Source: Streptomyces graminofaciens (GTDB lineage Bacteria > Actinomycetota > Actinomycetes > Streptomycetales > Streptomycetaceae). Taken from it: 64,000 bases of DNA. Both the position numbers and the translations under genes were made by a program. The notes under the pieces were generated by a model. The model searched no databases and had not been told where the DNA came from. It was given only the letters and a program-made list of their open reading frames with translations. Position 1 is the first letter of the stretch. Every line of letters begins with the position of its first letter. Location: assembly GCF_030294945.1 (NCBI RefSeq), contig NZ_AP018448.1, positions 4,866,001-4,930,000 on the forward strand, given 5' to 3'. Shown in pieces: positions 63,666-64,000 of the stretch.

Positions 63666-63712
63666 TACGTGGAAGGGCTGTCATTGGAAGGCGCCGTTTC
63701 GCGACCGCTTCT

Positions 63713-64000
63713 TCAGATGCAGTGCGGTTCGCTCACCGCCAGGAGGTGACCGCGGCTGTTGGCGACGCGGAGGACGTCCCGCAGAGCTCCGGTCAGTTCC
63801 TGCGCCAACCGTTGCACCTCCTCCGGGTCCGTGTCCTGGTCGGTGAGGGTCTCGGAGGCCTGTTCCAGCAGTTCGGCCGCCGTACCGAGTTGGGCCGCTT
63901 CGATGTTGTCCGCGAGGCGGGACATGTAGCCGGCCCGGTCGTCGGTGCTCAGGTAGCAGGGCTTTCCCTCGGGGCCCGACCACGGAAGAAATCGCAGCTC
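63713..64000 (-). CDS. Hypothetical protein, partial (5' end beyond the window)
   Basis: The frame is open from 63713 through the right edge, so at least 95 residues are visible and the start lies outside. The visible part reads LRFLPWSGPEGKPCYLSTDDRAGYMSRLADNIE and then a helical region (TAAELLEQASETLTDQDTDPEEVQRLAQELTGALRDVLRVANSRG). I recall similar short proteins in streptomycetes, of unknown function, often next to regulators. An ATG at 63925 could start a 70-residue form, but the upstream residues look like real protein. Confidence 0.7.
   Translation of the reverse strand, partial: ELRFLPWSGPEGKPCYLSTDDRAGYMSRLADNIEAAQLGTAAELLEQASETLTDQDTDPEEVQRLAQELTGALRDVLRVANSRGHLLAVSEPHCI

Overview
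The window looks like a Streptomyces chromosome. It has very high GC, GTG and TTG starts, a purine-rich ribosome binding site before most genes, and the gene order atpIBEFHAGDC - wecA-like - glyA-like - low-molecular-weight phosphatase - sua5 - prmC - prfA - rpmE - LCP - rho - thrB - thrC - hom - lysA - nrtL - tRNA-Arg. That order matches, from memory, the S. coelicolor region around SCO5350-SCO5385. Nearly all core genes are on the minus strand.

Bases 1-38,400 are conserved core. From low to high coordinates they hold: a membrane-anchored ATPase, a STAS protein, a 3-hydroxybutyryl-CoA dehydrogenase, a PduO-type cobalamin adenosyltransferase, a small membrane protein, a NarL-type two-component pair, a secreted family 18 chitinase behind a DasR-like promoter, a DUF2550 protein, the complete ATP synthase operon, the cell-wall lipid-carrier transferase, translation genes (sua5, prmC, prfA, rpmE), an LCP wall-ligase, a secreted serine protease, rho with a long leader, the threonine and lysine genes, an ArgS-related protein and a stand-alone response regulator.

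Bases 38,444-63,427 are a 25-kb integrated element of the actinomycete integrative and conjugative type (AICE). The left end lies in tRNA-Arg(CCG). A 19-bp copy of the tRNA anticodon-arm region recurs at 63,409-63,427. The backbone is integrase, excisionase, rolling-circle type Rep, SpdD, small transfer proteins, a DUF2637 membrane protein (in two frames), an FtsK/TraB translocase, an SCO3933-type regulatory protein and two GntR repressors. Each repressor appears to have its own palindromic operator family.

The right half of the element is AT-richer cargo. An IS4-type insertion sequence (50,955-52,510) precedes the most interesting locus, a three-gene minus-strand operon (52,719-58,647). It encodes a DNA methyltransferase, an 841-residue protein with a MORC/Hsp90-like ATPase domain at one end and a histidine-kinase-like ATPase domain at the other, and a 651-residue protein whose N-terminus looks like a receiver domain split by a ~130-residue insertion. 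I propose a methylation-linked phosphorelay defence system. Downstream, beyond IS630 debris, two translationally coupled genes (60,511-62,747) encode a one-segment membrane protein and an HExxH metallopeptidase-like protein. They sit between two inverted copies of an IS5-like element, one with a 325-bp internal deletion. This is a second candidate undescribed cassette.

The last ~570 bases return to chromosomal sequence with one gene that runs off the right edge.
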